This document shows positions 16,395 to 24,743 of a stretch of 47,451 nucleotides of DNA, piece after piece. The notes under the pieces were generated by a model. The model saw only the letters and a program-made list of their open reading frames with translations, did no database searches and was not told the origin of the DNA. The translations under genes were made by a program, and so were the position numbers. The stretch lies in contig JAIXRO010000072.1 of assembly GCA_027485145.1 (NCBI GenBank), positions 1-47,451 of the forward strand, written 5' to 3'. Position 1 is the stretch's first letter. Each line of letters begins with the position of its first letter. This DNA is from Hyphomonadaceae bacterium (GTDB lineage: Bacteria > Pseudomonadota > Alphaproteobacteria > Caulobacterales > Hyphomonadaceae).

Positions 16395-17207
16395 ATGAAC
16401 CGCTTTCCGAACCGTGCCATTCTCAGCCTGATCGGCGCCGATACGCTGGCATTGCTGGAGCGCACGGTGACGCACAAGGTGGCGGACTGGGCCGAGGGCG
16501 AGGCGAGATACGGCGCGCTGCTGACGCCGCAGGGCAAGATCATCGCCGACTATATTGCCCACCGCACCGCTGACGGCGTGTTGATCGATGTCCATGCCGA
16601 TGCCGCAGACGACCTGCTGAAACGGTTGAAGATGTTCCGGCTGCGCTCGGCAGTGGACCTTACGCGCGAGGACGGGCTTGTTTCGGCATCGGATGTGAAC
16701 GGCGCGGCGGACCCGCGCGCGGCTGATCTGCCGCGCCGGTCGGTCGTGGCGGCGGGCGATGCCCCGGACCCCCTGCCCGGCTGGGACGCGCTGGCGATTC
16801 GCGCGGGCGTTCCGGAATGGGGACGCGACTATGGCGCGGCGCAAGTCTTCCCGACCGATATCAACATGGACCTCACGGGCGGCATCGATTACCGCAAGGG
16901 CTGTTTCGTCGGCCAGGAAGTGGCGAGCCGGATGAAGCGGAAGGCTTTGATCCGCAAACGGACGGTACGGCTTGCCGGAGCGGCGCTGGCAACCGGCGCG
17001 GAAGTGCGCGCGGGCGAGAGCCTGCTGGGCGCGGTGACGAGCGCGGCCGATGGCGAGGCGCTCGCGCTGATCCGCACCGACCGGTACGCGAAGGCGCTTG
17101 CCGCAGGGGAAGCGGTGATGGTCAATGCCGCCCCGGCGCAGATCGAAAGCCCGCCCTGGCTCGCCGCCGAACTGGCGGCCCTGATGGAGGCACCGGCCGG
17201 TGAGTGA
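16395..17207 (+). CDS. ygfZ: YgfZ/GcvT-domain folate-binding iron-sulfur cluster protein
   Basis: A 270-residue protein related to the aminomethyltransferase GcvT, carrying the YgfZ signature KGCFVGQEVASRM with its conserved Cys. YgfZ uses tetrahydrofolate to support assembly or repair of particular Fe-S enzymes such as MiaB. It lies 46 bases after the amidohydrolase gene. Its last eight bases overlap the GTG of tag, so the two are coupled. Confidence 0.9.
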   Translation: MNRFPNRAILSLIGADTLALLERTVTHKVADWAEGEARYGALLTPQGKIIADYIAHRTADGVLIDVHADAADDLLKRLKMFRLRSAVDLTREDGLVSASDVNGAADPRAADLPRRSVVAAGDAPDPLPGWDALAIRAGVPEWGRDYGAAQVFPTDINMDLTGGIDYRKGCFVGQEVASRMKRKALIRKRTVRLAGAALATGAEVRAGESLLGAVTSAADGEALALIRTDRYAKALAAGEAVMVNAAPAQIESPPWLAAELAALMEAPAGE

Positions 17208-17784
17208 CGAGACACCCTGTTGCGGCTGGGCGCCGGTGAGCGATCCGCTCTACCGGGCCTATCACGACACCGAATGGGGCGTGCCGGAATATGACCCGCG
17301 CGCGCTGTGGGAGAAGCTGCAACTCGACGGCATGCAGGCGGGGCTCAGCTGGATCACGATCCTGCGCAAGCGCGAGTCGATCCGCGCGGAGTTTGACCTG
17401 TTCGATCCGGAACGCCTCGCCAAATGGACGCCGGAGCGCGTGTCGACGGCCTTGGTCAATCCGGGGATCATCCGGAGCGCCAAGAAGATCGAGGCCGTGA
17501 TCGGCAATGCGCAGGCCTACTTGCGGATGATGAATGGCGGCGAGAACTTCTCGCACTATTGCTGGGAATGGGTGGGCGGCGAACCGGTCCACGGCAACTG
17601 GACGAATTTCCGCGACGCGCCGACCTTTACCAGCTGGTCAGAAGCCATGAGCAAGGACCTGAAGCGGCGCGGATTCAAGTTTGTCGGGCCGACGATTGTC
17701 TATGCGTGGGCGCAGGCAGTTGGCATGGTCAATGACCATGAGCTAAGCTGTCCGCGTTACAGGGAGGTGAGGAAGAACACATGA
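17200..17784 (+). CDS. tag: DNA-3-methyladenine glycosylase I
   Basis: A 194-residue enzyme that excises 3-methyladenine from alkylated DNA. It has the TagI zinc ligands (an N-terminal Cys in CCGW, the His in AYHDTEWG, and the His and Cys in NDHELSCPR), the substrate-pocket region WEKLQLDGMQAGLSW, and the helix-hairpin region ALVNPGIIRSAKKIEA. The GTG start at 17200 lies inside the end of ygfZ. Its stop overlaps the ATG of the following small lipoprotein by four bases (ATGA), forming a tight four-gene string. Confidence 0.93.
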   Translation: MSDETPCCGWAPVSDPLYRAYHDTEWGVPEYDPRALWEKLQLDGMQAGLSWITILRKRESIRAEFDLFDPERLAKWTPERVSTALVNPGIIRSAKKIEAVIGNAQAYLRMMNGGENFSHYCWEWVGGEPVHGNWTNFRDAPTFTSWSEAMSKDLKRRGFKFVGPTIVYAWAQAVGMVNDHELSCPRYREVRKNT

Positions 17785-17990
17785 AGGCCATTTTGATGAT
17801 TGCTGCGGCCGCGGCGCTTGCGGCAACCGGCGCCTGCCGGTCCAGCGCGCCGCCGGCCTCCTACGCGAACCCCGTGGAGGCGTGCGAAAGCAAGCCGACG
17901 GCCGAACAGCGCGACGCCTGTATGCAGGATATCGTTGCCGATGTGGCGCTGTCGGTGAAACGCGAAAGCGAGCGGAAACCCCCGAGATGA
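17781..17990 (+). CDS. Tiny lipoprotein, first of a related pair
   Basis: A 69-residue product with a lipoprotein signal peptide (MKAILMIAAAAALAATGAC). The mature part carries two Cys separated by eleven residues, CESKPTAEQRDAC followed by MQD, and a basic tail. The family is not recognised. It begins in the stop codon of tag and ends in the start codon of the next small lipoprotein, which has the same C-x11-C layout. The pair looks like a tandem duplication, possibly with an intramolecular disulfide forming a helical hairpin in the periplasm. Confidence 0.7.
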   Translation: MKAILMIAAAAALAATGACRSSAPPASYANPVEACESKPTAEQRDACMQDIVADVALSVKRESERKPPR

Positions 17991-18265
17991 GACGACAGGC
18001 GGCGCTGGCGGGTGCGCTGAGCGCCCTCCTCGTGCTGGCGGGCTGCCAGACCTGGCAGGACAAGGCGGAGGCCGAAGCGCTCGCAGATTGCGCGAAAATC
18101 GCCGACGCAGAGAAACGCACGACCTGCCAGACGGACGTGATGACCGCGGCGGGTGACGCCGAGCGCCGGCAGCTGGCCGATCAGCAAGCGGCCGCCAAGG
18201 CCCGGGAAGACCGCGACGCGCTGCTGAAAGCCTACGGCATTCCCAAAAGCCAGCGCCCGGACTGA
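17987..18265 (+). CDS. Tiny lipoprotein, second of a related pair
   Basis: A 92-residue product with signal peptide and lipobox (LLVLAGC), then CAKIADAEKRTTC followed by QTD. Compared with the neighbour, the two Cys have identical spacing (x11) and the AE-x-R block falls at the same place. A charged, probably helical C-terminal half rich in Ala, Lys and Glu follows. The ATG at 17987 overlaps the preceding stop (ATGA) and gives the lipoprotein start; a longer frame to 17882 would lack one. Function unknown; it probably acts together with its neighbour at the envelope. Confidence 0.72.
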   Translation: MRRQAALAGALSALLVLAGCQTWQDKAEAEALADCAKIADAEKRTTCQTDVMTAAGDAERRQLADQQAAAKAREDRDALLKAYGIPKSQRPD

Positions 18266-18385
18266 TTTTCGCGTGTGTGGCAGCGCTGCTTGGCCCGGAG
18301 CGGAACGCGCGCTAGAGGGTGATCCCTAGATTGCCACTCAGGACTGCGCAGGCCGCCCTTGGCCGCGCGTGAATGGAGAACCGAC

Positions 18386-19507
18386 TTGAGCACCCCCGTG
18401 ATTTCGGCCACCGGCCTCTGGACTCCCCCCCAATCCATTTCAAACGCCGAACTCGTCGAGAGCTATAATGCCTGGGCCGACAACTGGAACCGCGAGAACG
18501 AGGCGGAGATAAAGTCCGGCCTCGTTGAGCCGAAGACCCCCTCCTCTGTCGAGTTCATCGAGAAGGCGTCCGGCATCAAATCGCGCTTCGTGGTGGACAA
18601 GGCCGGGGTGATTGATCCGGACATCATGGCGCCCCGTATTCCGGAACGGCCGAACGACCAGATCTCCGTCCTCGCCGAAATGGCCGTGCTGGCCGCGCGC
18701 GATGCGCTGCGGGCCGCCGGGCGCGATCCGAAAGACATTGGCGCGGTGATCTGTGCAGCCTCCAACATGCAGCGCGCCTATCCCGCGATGGCGATTGAAG
18801 TGCAACAGGCGCTCGGCATCGAAGGGTTCGCCTTCGACATGAACGTCGCGTGTTCGTCGGCAACGTTCGGCATACAGACGGCCGCCGATTTCGTGCGCGC
18901 CGGACATGCGAAATCGGTTCTGATGGTGAACCCCGAGATTTGTTCGGGCCACCTCAATTTCACGGACCGCGACAGCCACTTCATCTTCGGGGATGTGGCG
19001 ACCGCTGTGCTGATCGAGGCGGAGGAGATCGCGCCGCGCCCGCACTGGAAGATTCTCGGCACGAAACTGAAAACCCAGTTCTCGAACAATATCCGCAACA
19101 ATTTCGGATTCCTGAACCGCGCAGCGCCGGACGGCGTCGGCGCACCGGACAAGCTGTTCATACAGGAAGGCCGCAAGGTGTTCCGGGAAGTCGTCCCGAT
19201 GGTGGCGGACATGATCGGTGACCATATGAACGAGCTGGGCCTGACGGGCGCTGACCTGCGGCGGATGTGGCTGCACCAGGCGAATGCCAACATGAACCGG
19301 CTGATCTCGGCAAAGGTGCTTGGGCGCGACGCGACCGAAGATGACAGCCCTACCGTGCTCGACACCTATGCGAACACCTCGTCGGCCGGATCGATCATCG
19401 CCTTCCACAAGAACTCGTCGGACTTCAAGACGGGCGAGAAGGGCCTCATCTGTTCCTTTGGCGCGGGCTATTCGGCGGGCACGGTGTTTGTGGAAAAGAC
19501 GGCGTGA
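18386..19507 (+). CDS. FabH-like 3-oxoacyl-ACP synthase III family ketosynthase
   Basis: A 373-residue thiolase-fold condensing enzyme with the KAS III triad: Cys (C156) in NVACSSATFG, His in WLHQANANMN and Asn in YANTSSAGS. It is longer than housekeeping FabH (about 320 residues) and has an insert near residues 30-60, typical of a separate FabH-like branch, so an accessory acyl condensation is more likely than the essential initiating step. GGAG with seven bases of spacing points to a TTG start at 18386, giving STPVISATGLW. A GTGA overlap couples it to the cellulase gene downstream, an unexpected partner. Confidence 0.88.
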   Translation: MSTPVISATGLWTPPQSISNAELVESYNAWADNWNRENEAEIKSGLVEPKTPSSVEFIEKASGIKSRFVVDKAGVIDPDIMAPRIPERPNDQISVLAEMAVLAARDALRAAGRDPKDIGAVICAASNMQRAYPAMAIEVQQALGIEGFAFDMNVACSSATFGIQTAADFVRAGHAKSVLMVNPEICSGHLNFTDRDSHFIFGDVATAVLIEAEEIAPRPHWKILGTKLKTQFSNNIRNNFGFLNRAAPDGVGAPDKLFIQEGRKVFREVVPMVADMIGDHMNELGLTGADLRRMWLHQANANMNRLISAKVLGRDATEDDSPTVLDTYANTSSAGSIIAFHKNSSDFKTGEKGLICSFGAGYSAGTVFVEKTA

Positions 19508-21393
19508 AACCGCGCGCGAAATTCCTGGCCGCGTCTGGCCTCGCCTTCGTGGCAGCGGCCTGCGGAAACTCAGAAACCGGGACGCAGACACTGCCCCAGC
19601 AGGCAACGGCCATCACCTCGCCTTCACCGCCCATCGTGCTGGACCAGTTCGGATACCGGCCCGACGACACCAAGATCGTCCGTGTCCGGCAGCCCGTGGA
19701 CGGCTTCGATGCGGGCGCCGGTCAAGCGCCGCGCAAGACTTACTATGTGCGGCGCGCCGGATCGAAGGAAATGGTGAGCACCTTCGCGCTCGGGGCAAAC
19801 GAGGACGCGCCGGCCGATCCGCTTTCGGGCGACCGCGTCTGGCCGCTGGATATCTCGAGGATCACGGAACCGGGCGAGTATTTCATCACCTCGGACGATG
19901 ATGTGCAGGTCAGCCCCATCTTCACGGTCGGCAAGGACGTATACAAACCCGTGCTGCGGGAAGCCTTCCGGACTTTCTACTATCAACGCGCCGGGATCGC
20001 GAAATCCGCGCCGGAGGCCGGGGCCGACTGGAGCGACGCGGCAAGCCATCTGGGCCCGAAGCAGGATAGCGAAGCGCGCCTCTTCTCCGCGCCCGATGAC
20101 AAGAGCACTGAGCGCGACCTGCAGGGCGGCTGGTTCGATGCGGGCGACTATAATCAGTACACGAACTGGACAGCGGACCAGTGCCGCACGCTCCTGATCT
20201 CCTATACCGAGAACCCGGACGCCTGGGGCGATGACTTCGGCATTCCGGAGAGCGGCAACGGCGTGTCCGACATTTTGGACGAGGCCAAATGGGGAATCGA
20301 CTGGCTGCTGCGGATGCAGAACGCGGATGGCTCGGTCCTGTCGATCCTGGACCGCGATCATGCGAGCCCGCCTTCCGCCGCCAAGGGCCCGAGCCTATAC
20401 GGACCACCGACCACGGCCGCCGCGTTGTCAGCGGCCGCCACGTTCGCCTTCGCGTCGACGGTGTTCGGGGACAGCAGTGCACCCGGCCATGCGGCCTATG
20501 CAGCGGACCTCAAGAAGGCAGCGATCGCGGCCTGGGAATGGGCGGAGGCCAACCCGGGCGTCACGTTCTACAATAATGATGCGCGCGACAGCTCCGAGGG
20601 AATTGGCGCCGGGCAGCAGGAGCCGGAAGAGGAATATCTCGCCGGCAAGCGCTTTGCCGCTGCGGCCTATCTTCAGGTGCTGACAGGCGATGAAGATCTG
20701 TTGCCGGTCCTCGACGCGGCCTTTGCTGAAACGCAGATGTTGAAGACCGGGTTTGTCGATGCCTACCGGTACGAGATCCAGGACGCAGCCCTGCTACTGG
20801 CGCGCCAACCGGGTGCACCGGCCGAGATGCGCAGCTATTATTCCGAAATCTTCGGCCGTCGTTTCGATGCAGCCCCGAGCGGCGGATATGATGTGCCGCT
20901 GGACGCCATGCATTGGGGCAGCAATGTCACCATGGCCCGCGCAGGCGCGCTCTACGTGGACGGGGCCCGTTTGTCGGACAATCCCGAGATCGCGGCGCGG
21001 TATCTGGCCGAGGCGCGAGATTATCTGCACTATCTCCACGGCGCCAACCCGATGGGTAAGGTTTATCTCACGAACATGTCTGCCTTCGGCGCAGAACAAT
21101 CCGTGATGAGGCTCTATCACACCTGGCGGACGTCGGCGCCGATCCCGGGTTTTCTCGTCGGTGGCCCAAACCCGACCTATAGCTGGGACGGGTGCTGTCC
21201 GGAAACCTGCGGCAGCGCGCCGGCAAATGCGGCCTGCGGCGCCGCGCAGCCCTCGCCGCCTCATGGTCAACCGCCGCTGAAGTCCTATCTCGATTTCAAT
21301 GATGGCTGGCCGCTGAATTCCTGGCAGATTTCGGAAAACTCGATCAGCTATCAGGCCGCTTACCTGAGATTGCTCGCGAATTTTGTCGAATAG
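19504..21393 (+). CDS. Lipoprotein glycoside hydrolase family 9 (endoglucanase type)
   Basis: A 629-residue protein with a lipobox (AAAC, C20). An N-terminal Ig-like cellulase domain (VLDQFGYRPDDTKIV) is followed by a GH9 (alpha/alpha)6 barrel. The nucleophile-activating Asp motif is GGWFDAGDYNQY (D212, D215). The catalytic acid is probably E611 in ISENSISYQAAYLRLL, and the usual HGANPMGKVY lies before it. GH9 enzymes cut beta-1,4-glucans; a lipid anchor and no carbohydrate-binding module suggest action on soluble oligomers or the cell's own polysaccharide. The GTG at 19504 overlaps the ketosynthase stop. Confidence 0.9.
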   Translation: MKPRAKFLAASGLAFVAAACGNSETGTQTLPQQATAITSPSPPIVLDQFGYRPDDTKIVRVRQPVDGFDAGAGQAPRKTYYVRRAGSKEMVSTFALGANEDAPADPLSGDRVWPLDISRITEPGEYFITSDDDVQVSPIFTVGKDVYKPVLREAFRTFYYQRAGIAKSAPEAGADWSDAASHLGPKQDSEARLFSAPDDKSTERDLQGGWFDAGDYNQYTNWTADQCRTLLISYTENPDAWGDDFGIPESGNGVSDILDEAKWGIDWLLRMQNADGSVLSILDRDHASPPSAAKGPSLYGPPTTAAALSAAATFAFASTVFGDSSAPGHAAYAADLKKAAIAAWEWAEANPGVTFYNNDARDSSEGIGAGQQEPEEEYLAGKRFAAAAYLQVLTGDEDLLPVLDAAFAETQMLKTGFVDAYRYEIQDAALLLARQPGAPAEMRSYYSEIFGRRFDAAPSGGYDVPLDAMHWGSNVTMARAGALYVDGARLSDNPEIAARYLAEARDYLHYLHGANPMGKVYLTNMSAFGAEQSVMRLYHTWRTSAPIPGFLVGGPNPTYSWDGCCPETCGSAPANAACGAAQPSPPHGQPPLKSYLDFNDGWPLNSWQISENSISYQAAYLRLLANFVE

Positions 21394-21405
21394 GCGGAAA
21401 GCGCC

Positions 21406-21555
21406 CTACTCTTCGAAGTCTTCCGTGAACAAGTCGCCCCAGAGCGCGCGGCGGCTGGCGCGGACGGCCTCGACAACCACGACCAGCGTCCCGCAAACCA
21501 GCATCATCACCGGGAAGGCCTGGCTGGACAGAAAGGTGATCACGGCGTCAGTCAT
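21406..21555 (-). CDS. Small single-pass membrane protein
   Basis: A 49-residue product with one strong transmembrane segment (about residues 5-28, PVMMLVCGTLVVVVEAV) and a charged tail ending in TEDFEE. GGAGG four bases before the ATG at 21555 sets the start; the longer frame upstream is a shadow. The family is not recognised. It is convergent with the cellulase gene, whose stop lies 12 bases away. Confidence 0.6.
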   Translation of the reverse strand: MTDAVITFLSSQAFPVMMLVCGTLVVVVEAVRASRRALWGDLFTEDFEE

Positions 21556-21718
21556 GCGGCCTCCAGGCTCTCTCGTTTTCTGCTGACGCTTATGCGCGAA
21601 ACGCCTTAATGCGGCATTGGGGAATACGCCTTGCAAGGGGGCGAGAGTGTAACCGGATCGCGGTGGTTTCTTTACCCGGGCTACCAATCCCTTAAGGATG
21701 CGCCGATGGAGGCTCCCC

Positions 21719-22348
21719 GTGAAGCGATCTGTTAAGCCGCCCAGCGCCCCCCCGCGCGTCTGGCAGCGGATGCTGTCCGGCCGGCGGCTGGACCTGGCGC
21801 ATCCCTCGCCGATGGATATCGAGATCGAGGATATTGCGCACGGCCTCGCCCGGGTGGCCCGCTGGAACGGGCAAACGCGGGGCGAGCATGCCTTTTCGGT
21901 GGCCGAGCATTCCGTGCTTGTGGAGGCCCTGGTGCGGCGGCTGGAGCCGGGGCTTGCACCCACGGACTGGATGACCGCCCTGTTGCATGACAGCCCGGAA
22001 TACGTGATCGGGGACATGATCTCGCCGTTCAAGGCGATCCTCGGCGAGAGCTACAAGGGCGTCGAGGCGCGCCTGCAGGAGGCCGTGCACATCCGGTTTG
22101 GCCTGAAACCGATCATGCCGGCCGGCCTCAAGAAAGTGATCAAGCGGGCGGACAATATCTGCGCCTGGTTCGAGGCCGTTCAGCTGGCGGGCTTTTCGGC
22201 GAGCGAGGCGGACGGGTTCTTCGGGACGCCGCCGGAGGGGCTTCATCTGACACTGGCGCCGCTGCCGCCAACGGAAGCGCAGGCGGCTTTCCTCAGCCGG
22301 TTCTCGGAAATCGAGGCGGCACTGATGCGCCGGGAGACGGCGTCGTGA
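21719..22348 (+). CDS. HD-domain phosphohydrolase (YfbR-like)
   Basis: A 209-residue HD-superfamily protein. The metal motif is visible as EHAFSVAEHSVLV followed by ALLHDSPEYVIGD, with a third Asp in KRADNICAWFEA. Relatives such as YfbR are 5'-nucleotidases acting on nucleoside monophosphates. A GGAGG with six bases of spacing points to a GTG at 21719 rather than the ATG at 21698, whose upstream bases leave no room for ribosome binding. Its stop overlaps the GTG of the NadQ-like regulator (GTGA). The pairing suggests a role in NAD(P) or nucleotide turnover under the same control. Confidence 0.83.
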   Translation: MKRSVKPPSAPPRVWQRMLSGRRLDLAHPSPMDIEIEDIAHGLARVARWNGQTRGEHAFSVAEHSVLVEALVRRLEPGLAPTDWMTALLHDSPEYVIGDMISPFKAILGESYKGVEARLQEAVHIRFGLKPIMPAGLKKVIKRADNICAWFEAVQLAGFSASEADGFFGTPPEGLHLTLAPLPPTEAQAAFLSRFSEIEAALMRRETAS

Positions 22349-23292
22349 CCGCGCCACGTCTTCTGATTGGCCTGTCGGCCGTCATGGTCGCGCTCAAGGA
22401 GGGCGAGCCGAACCTGCTGGTGACGCGCCGGCCGAGCGGCGAGGACGCCCTGCCCTTTGGTCCGTTCGATCCGGTCAATCATCGCACCTTCGATCTGTCC
22501 CTGCGCGGCTGGGTGCGCGAGCAGACGGGCTTCGAGATCGGCTATGTCGAACAGCTCTACACCTTCGGCGACAAGGACCGCGAAACACCGGAAGCGACCC
22601 TTTCAGGCGCCCCGCCGGATTCGCGCGTGATCTCGGTCGGGTATCTCGCCCTCACGCCCGAACCGCGCCCGGCGGACGCCTCGTTCGAGGCGCGCTGGCA
22701 GGACTGGTACCAGTACTTTCCGTGGGAAGATCATCGCACGCGCCGGCCCCCGATCATTGATGCGGAAATTGCGCCGCGCCTCAGGACCTGGGCACTGGGC
22801 AATGAACGCCGCCTCGAACGCGCGCGGCTCGCCTTCGGGCTCGACGGCGCGCGATGGATCGAGGAGCGGGTGCTGGAGCGTTATGAGCTGCTGTTCGAGG
22901 CGGGCCTTGTGGCTGAGTGCGCGCGTGATGCCGGGCTGCCCGAACCGGATGTGCGGCTCGGGGCGAGCATGGCGTCGGACCACCGCCGCATCCTTGCGAC
23001 CGGGCTGACCCGGCTGCGCGGCAAGATCAAGTATCGCCCGGTTGTGTTCGAGCTGATGCCGGAGCGGTTCACGCTGTCGGCGCTGCAGCGTTCGGTCGAG
23101 GGCATTCTCGGGCTGCAACTGCACACGCAGAATTTCCGCCGCGCGCTCGACAAGGCCGGGCTCGTCTCGGGTACGGGGCAGATGGAAACCGGCACCGGCG
23201 GGCGCCCGGCCGAGCTGTTCAGTTTCCGCCGCGATCACGCGAGCAGTATCTCGGCGCCGGGACTTGCGACGCCGAGAAAGTCTGTGGACTGA
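22345..23292 (+). CDS. NadQ-like (COG4111) regulator of NAD metabolism
   Basis: A 315-residue protein with an N-terminal Nudix-like fold and a C-terminal winged-helix region (FELMPERFTLSALQRSVEGIL ending in GRPAELFSFRR), the layout of NrtR and NadQ regulators. In the Nudix box region (RGWVREQTGFEI) the catalytic Glu residues are missing, so it should bind a ligand such as an NAD-related nucleotide rather than hydrolyse it. COG4111 proteins are known as NAD-biosynthesis regulators in alphaproteobacteria. No nadABC gene lies in the window, so targets must be elsewhere. GTG start within the HD gene's stop codon. Confidence 0.7.
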   Translation: MTAPRLLIGLSAVMVALKEGEPNLLVTRRPSGEDALPFGPFDPVNHRTFDLSLRGWVREQTGFEIGYVEQLYTFGDKDRETPEATLSGAPPDSRVISVGYLALTPEPRPADASFEARWQDWYQYFPWEDHRTRRPPIIDAEIAPRLRTWALGNERRLERARLAFGLDGARWIEERVLERYELLFEAGLVAECARDAGLPEPDVRLGASMASDHRRILATGLTRLRGKIKYRPVVFELMPERFTLSALQRSVEGILGLQLHTQNFRRALDKAGLVSGTGQMETGTGGRPAELFSFRRDHASSISAPGLATPRKSVD

Positions 23293-23310
23293 TTAAACTA
23301 CCGGTTTCCC

Positions 23311-23326
23311 CTCTGTCAAAACAGAG
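23311..23326. terminator. Short hairpin between convergent genes
   Basis: CTCTGT and ACAGAG form a six-bp stem around a CAAA loop, between the stops of the NadQ-like gene (23292) and the M16 gene (23333). No T-run follows on either strand, so it is at best a weak bidirectional terminator. Confidence 0.35.
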
Positions 23327-23332
23327 CGACGC

Positions 23333-24742
23333 TCAGAGGGCTGGCTTTTCGATACCTTGCGGTTCGCCCACGATGACGAAGGAATAGCGGGCCGGGTCGA
23401 GATAGGATTTCGACACGCGGTTCACATCTTCCAGCGTCACGGCTTCGATCAGGGCATTGCGGCGATCGAAGTAATCGACGCCGAGGTTTTCCTGGCGCAC
23501 CGTCATCATCTGGCCTGCGATCTTGGCGTTGGAATCGAAGCCGAGCGGATAGGAGCCAATGAGATAGGCTTTTGCGTCCGACAGTTCCGCTTCGGTCACG
23601 CCGGTCGTCACGAACGCGGTCATCTCTTCCTTCACACCGGCGATGAACTCACCCGCGCTCTCATTCTTCGTCTGACCACCGCCGGACCAGGAGAGCAGAG
23701 ACGGGTTCGGATCTAGGCTCGTCGAGATGCCATAGGTAAGGCCCTTCTCAACGCGGAGCGTCTTCATCAGGCGGCTTTCGAAGCCACCACCGCCGAACGT
23801 GTAGTTCAGCACGAAAGCGGGGAAGAAGTCCGGGTGATTGCGATCAATGCCCGGGCCGATGAAGCGCACGAGGCTCTGCGGCTGCGGAAGGTTCACAACC
23901 GTTTGCGTCACCGGCGCTTTCGACAGGTCGATCGGTGCGACGGGCGCAACCGTGCTCGTTTCGGGAAGGCCGGCGGCCACCTTGTCGATCAGGGGCGCAA
24001 GCTCTTCCGGCGTCACGGCGCCGACAGCCGTCACGATCAGCCGGTCTTTCGTCATCAGGGCCCGCATGTGTTCGCGGGCCTTGTCCGCGCTCAGGCCGGC
24101 GAGGCTCTCGGCCGAGGTTTCGCGCGCGAACGGATGATCCGGGTAAAGGGCCTGCGCGGTGGCGCGCCAGGCGAGGTAGTTGGGGTTGGTCTCGCGCGTT
24201 TTGAGGCCGACTTCTTCTTCGCGCAGGAAGCGGTCGAACGGGCCCTGATCAAAGCGGGGCGCAGCGAAAGCGGTGGCGACGAGGTCCATCGCCGGTCCGG
24301 CATTTGCCGTCAGCGAGGAGACCGAACAGCTCGTCCATTCTGCGCCGGCCGTGCAGCCGAAGCTCATGTTGAGGTCTTCCATCGCGGTCGTGAAGCCCAG
24401 CGAGTCGAGATCGCCCGCGCCTTCGTTCATGTTGTAGGTGACCACTTCGGCCAGCCCTTCAAGGCCCGCCGGATCCGCCGCGCTGCCGCCTTTCCAGGCC
24501 ATCTGAACGGCGAGAATCGGGATCGAGGGCTCGGACACGAGCCAGACCGACACGCCGCCGGGCGTGACGAACTGCTGGATCTTCGCGAACTCGCCGTCAT
24601 GGACGGTAACTTCGAGCGCAGGCTTGGCTGAAGCGTCAAGCTCGGCCTCGTCCGGATGTCCGCGCATCCAGTCATAAAGTGAAGCGCATCCCGTGAGCGC
24701 CGAAATGGCGACAGACGCAAAAATCAGTTGTGTCGCGCGCAT
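23333..24742 (-). CDS. M16-family peptidase-like lipoprotein lacking the zinc motif
   Basis: A 469-residue lipoprotein (lipobox ALTGC) with the two-domain M16 (pitrilysin/processing-peptidase) fold. The zinc motif HxxEH is absent: its place is taken by LEGLAEVVTYNMNEGAGD. It keeps the glycine-rich region NYTFGGGGFESRLMKTLRVEKGLTY-like stretch of the non-catalytic partner. It should therefore form a heterodimer with the active M16 gene just upstream; the stop and start are separated by a single base (TGAGATG). Such pairs degrade peptides in the periplasm or process outer-membrane proteins. The ATG at 24742 gives the lipoprotein signal. Confidence 0.9.
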   Translation of the reverse strand: MRATQLIFASVAISALTGCASLYDWMRGHPDEAELDASAKPALEVTVHDGEFAKIQQFVTPGGVSVWLVSEPSIPILAVQMAWKGGSAADPAGLEGLAEVVTYNMNEGAGDLDSLGFTTAMEDLNMSFGCTAGAEWTSCSVSSLTANAGPAMDLVATAFAAPRFDQGPFDRFLREEEVGLKTRETNPNYLAWRATAQALYPDHPFARETSAESLAGLSADKAREHMRALMTKDRLIVTAVGAVTPEELAPLIDKVAAGLPETSTVAPVAPIDLSKAPVTQTVVNLPQPQSLVRFIGPGIDRNHPDFFPAFVLNYTFGGGGFESRLMKTLRVEKGLTYGISTSLDPNPSLLSWSGGGQTKNESAGEFIAGVKEEMTAFVTTGVTEAELSDAKAYLIGSYPLGFDSNAKIAGQMMTVRQENLGVDYFDRRNALIEAVTLEDVNRVSKSYLDPARYSFVIVGEPQGIEKPAL

Positions 24743-24743
24743 C

